A DNA stretch of 64,000 nucleotides from Hyphomicrobiales bacterium (lineage in GTDB: Bacteria > Pseudomonadota > Alphaproteobacteria > Rhizobiales > Rhizobiaceae), in contig UCMW01000004.1 of the NCBI GenBank assembly GCA_900473745.1, positions 434,001 through 498,000 on the forward strand, given 5' to 3'. Position 1 is the stretch's first letter; every line of letters begins with the position of its first letter. The position numbers and the translations under genes were made by a program. The notes beneath the pieces were generated by a model. The model worked only from the letters and a program-made list of their open reading frames with translations, had not been told where the DNA came from and searched no databases. This document shows, piece after piece, positions 62,494 to 64,000 of the stretch.

Positions 62494-64000
62494 TCACATC
62501 TTCCCCGCCACCTTGATCGCATAGGCATATTCGAACGCGATCTCTTCAAGTCGCTGGAAGCGCCCTGATTTCCCGCCATGGCCGGCAGCCATGTTGGTCT
62601 TCAGCAGGAACGGCCCGGCATCGGGAGCGGTAGCGCGCAGCCGCGCGATCCACTTGGTCGGCTCCCAGTAGGTGACGCGCGGGTCTGTCAGGCCCGAAAG
62701 CGCGATGATCGGCGGATAGGCCTTGGCCTCGACGTTGTCGTAAGGGCTATAGGCCGCGATCCAGCGATATTCCTCTTCCGACTCGATCGGATTGCCCCAT
62801 TCCGGCCATTCCGGCGGGGTGAGCGGCAGCGTGTCGTCGAGCATGGTGTTCAAGACATCGACAAAGGGCACGGCCGCGATGATGCCGGCAAATTTCTCCG
62901 GCGCCATGTTGGCAACGGCGCCCATCAGCATGCCCCCGGCCGAGCCGCCTTCGGCGATGATCCGGTCGTATGCGGTGAAGCCCTCCTTCACCAGGTGATC
63001 GGCGGCCGAGATGAAGTCCTTGAAGGTGTTGCCCTTCTTTTCCATCTTGCCGTCTTCGTACCAGGAGAACCCCTTGTCCTTGCCCCCGCGGATATGGGCA
63101 ATGGCGTAGACGAAGCCGCGATCGGCCAGCGACAGGCAATTCGTGTTGAACCCGGCCGGAATGGTGATGCCATAGGCGCCATAACCATAGAGCAGGCAGG
63201 GGGCGGAACCGTCGAGCTTGGTGTCGCGGCGATAGAGCAGCGTGACCGGCACCTTCTCGCCGTCATGCGCTTCGGCAAACACCCGGCGGGTGACATAGTC
63301 CTCCGGCTTGTGACCCGACGGCACTTCCTGGGTCTTCAGAAGAGTGCGCTCGCGCGTCGCCATGTTGTAGTCGAAGAGCTGGGAGGGCGTTGTCATCGAC
63401 GAATAGGAGAAGCGGATGACGTCGGTCTCGTATTCGGCAGCGCCCTGCAGCCCCAGCGAATAGGCTTCCTCGGCAAAGGCGATCGAATGTTCTGCGCCGC
63501 TCTTCCGGTCGCGGATCATGATGACCGGCAGACCCTCGCGGCGTTCCAGCCAGACGAGATGGCGGGCAAAGGCCATGTGGTTGAGGATCAGCCGGCCCGG
63601 CTCGTGCGGTACGACCTCTTTCCAGTTCTCCCTGCCAGGAGCCGTCACCGGCGCCTCGACGATCTTGAAGTCCTTGGCGTCGTCGGCATTGGTCAGGATG
63701 TAGAAGACGTCGCCGCCTTCGGTCATCGAATACTCGACGCCTTCCTCGCGCTCGGCGACCAGCGCCGGCTCAGCCGTCAGGTCCTTGGTCGAGAGCAGCC
63801 GGTATTCGGAGGTCTCGTGGTCATGGATGTCGATGAAGATGAAATCGTCGAGCAGCGAGCCACCCACGCCCATGAAGAAGCCCGGATCCTTCTCCTCGTA
63901 AACGAGGCGATCTGAGGATTGCGGCTGGCCGACGATATGGTGGAAGACCTTGGAAGGACGGTGGTTCTCGTCCTGCAGCGTATAAAAGAAGCTCTTGCCA
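62494..64000 (-). CDS. ptrB: Oligopeptidase B (S9 prolyl oligopeptidase family), C-terminal part
   Basis: The minus-strand frame is open from the window edge (GKSFFYTLQDENHRPSKVFH) to 62494, about 501 residues; the N-terminal 190 or so are outside. The catalytic domain is complete: Ser in AEGGSAGGMLMGAVAN, Asp in GLTDPRVTYWEPTKW and His in AAGHGGKSGRF. Oligopeptidase B cleaves short peptides after Arg or Lys in the cytoplasm. The YGAYG and NCLSLADRGFVYAIAHIRGG blocks confirm the family. The internal ATG at 63873 is not the start. Confidence 0.93.
   Translation of the reverse strand, partial: GKSFFYTLQDENHRPSKVFHHIVGQPQSSDRLVYEEKDPGFFMGVGGSLLDDFIFIDIHDHETSEYRLLSTKDLTAEPALVAEREEGVEYSMTEGGDVFYILTNADDAKDFKIVEAPVTAPGRENWKEVVPHEPGRLILNHMAFARHLVWLERREGLPVIMIRDRKSGAEHSIAFAEEAYSLGLQGAAEYETDVIRFSYSSMTTPSQLFDYNMATRERTLLKTQEVPSGHKPEDYVTRRVFAEAHDGEKVPVTLLYRRDTKLDGSAPCLLYGYGAYGITIPAGFNTNCLSLADRGFVYAIAHIRGGKDKGFSWYEDGKMEKKGNTFKDFISAADHLVKEGFTAYDRIIAEGGSAGGMLMGAVANMAPEKFAGIIAAVPFVDVLNTMLDDTLPLTPPEWPEWGNPIESEEEYRWIAAYSPYDNVEAKAYPPIIALSGLTDPRVTYWEPTKWIARLRATAPDAGPFLLKTNMAAGHGGKSGRFQRLEEIAFEYAYAIKVAGKM

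Noticed and set aside
1..64000. tRNA, rRNA, tmRNA, RNase P RNA, SRP RNA, CRISPR arrays, IS elements and prophage genes
   Set aside because: I looked for tell-tale conserved bases, regularly spaced repeats, transposases and integrases and saw none. A covariance search would be more reliable for RNAs.

Overview
The window is a gene-dense, GC-rich chromosomal segment whose content and order point to an alphaproteobacterium of the order Hyphomicrobiales, most likely Rhizobiaceae (Rhizobium/Agrobacterium group). Indicators are the run pmbA - cysQ-like - DUF4170 - waaA - lpxK - DUF2093 - mutL, the split F0 operon with a b' subunit (atpI-B-E-F'-F), the HWE-type sensor kinase, the DUF2207/LemA pair, CtrA-type TTAA-N7-TTAAC boxes, an alphaproteobacterial LexA box (GAAC-N7-GAAC) and a FixK/FNR box. 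No rRNA, tRNA, IS element, prophage or CRISPR array was recognised. Both ends cut genes: a KefB/C-type antiporter at the left and an oligopeptidase B at the right.

Layout. 1-9.0 kb: cation antiporter (partial), PmbA/TldE, a CysQ/IMPase-like phosphatase, the lipid A/Kdo genes waaA and lpxK with a HAD phosphatase between them, and mutL. 9.1-15.5 kb: signalling, with a kinase-less PAS-PAS-REC-REC protein behind a perfect CtrA box, a GGDEF-EAL protein, a secreted PRC-barrel protein, an SMP-30 protein and a LuxR solo. 15.6-20.1 kb: Mrp/ApbC behind a sigma-54-like promoter and a hairpin-rich leader, then CorA and Kup ion transporters. 20.2-25.7 kb: SleB-type wall hydrolase, F0 ATP synthase operon, RNase HII. 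25.8-33.2 kb: an SPL-like radical SAM protein with a LexA box, a TPR-ispE-moaB operon, polyprenyl diphosphate synthase, and a methyltransferase. 33.3-46.2 kb: SppA-like peptidase, sensor kinase, then glyQ and glyS separated by about 5.4 kb holding lemA, a second-type aroA and DUF2207, with four toxin-antitoxin loci in and just after this interval, one with a stop codon inside the toxin. 46.2-58.7 kb: chemoreceptor, purD, tex, a dksA-like/universal stress operon under a FixK/FNR-type box, a VOC protein, an AI-2E family permease, a phosphoesterase and two cytochromes c. 58.7-64 kb: a GNAT/DJ-1 operon, a fifth toxin-antitoxin pair, a MerR/cation-transporter pair, a small CtrA-boxed gene and ptrB.

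The most striking unlabelled element is at 59.8-59.95 kb on the minus strand: a promoter that abuts an ATG, a 17-residue leader peptide ending in TYFWAYR, and three mutually exclusive stem segments ending in a terminator just ahead of the GNAT gene. This is the architecture of a ribosome-mediated aromatic amino acid attenuator, attached to an acetyltransferase instead of a biosynthetic gene. Other points are a nonsense mutation in a RelE/HigB-type toxin, a duplicated 45-bp start of glyS, and a CDF transporter in which the second metal-site histidine appears to be cysteine.
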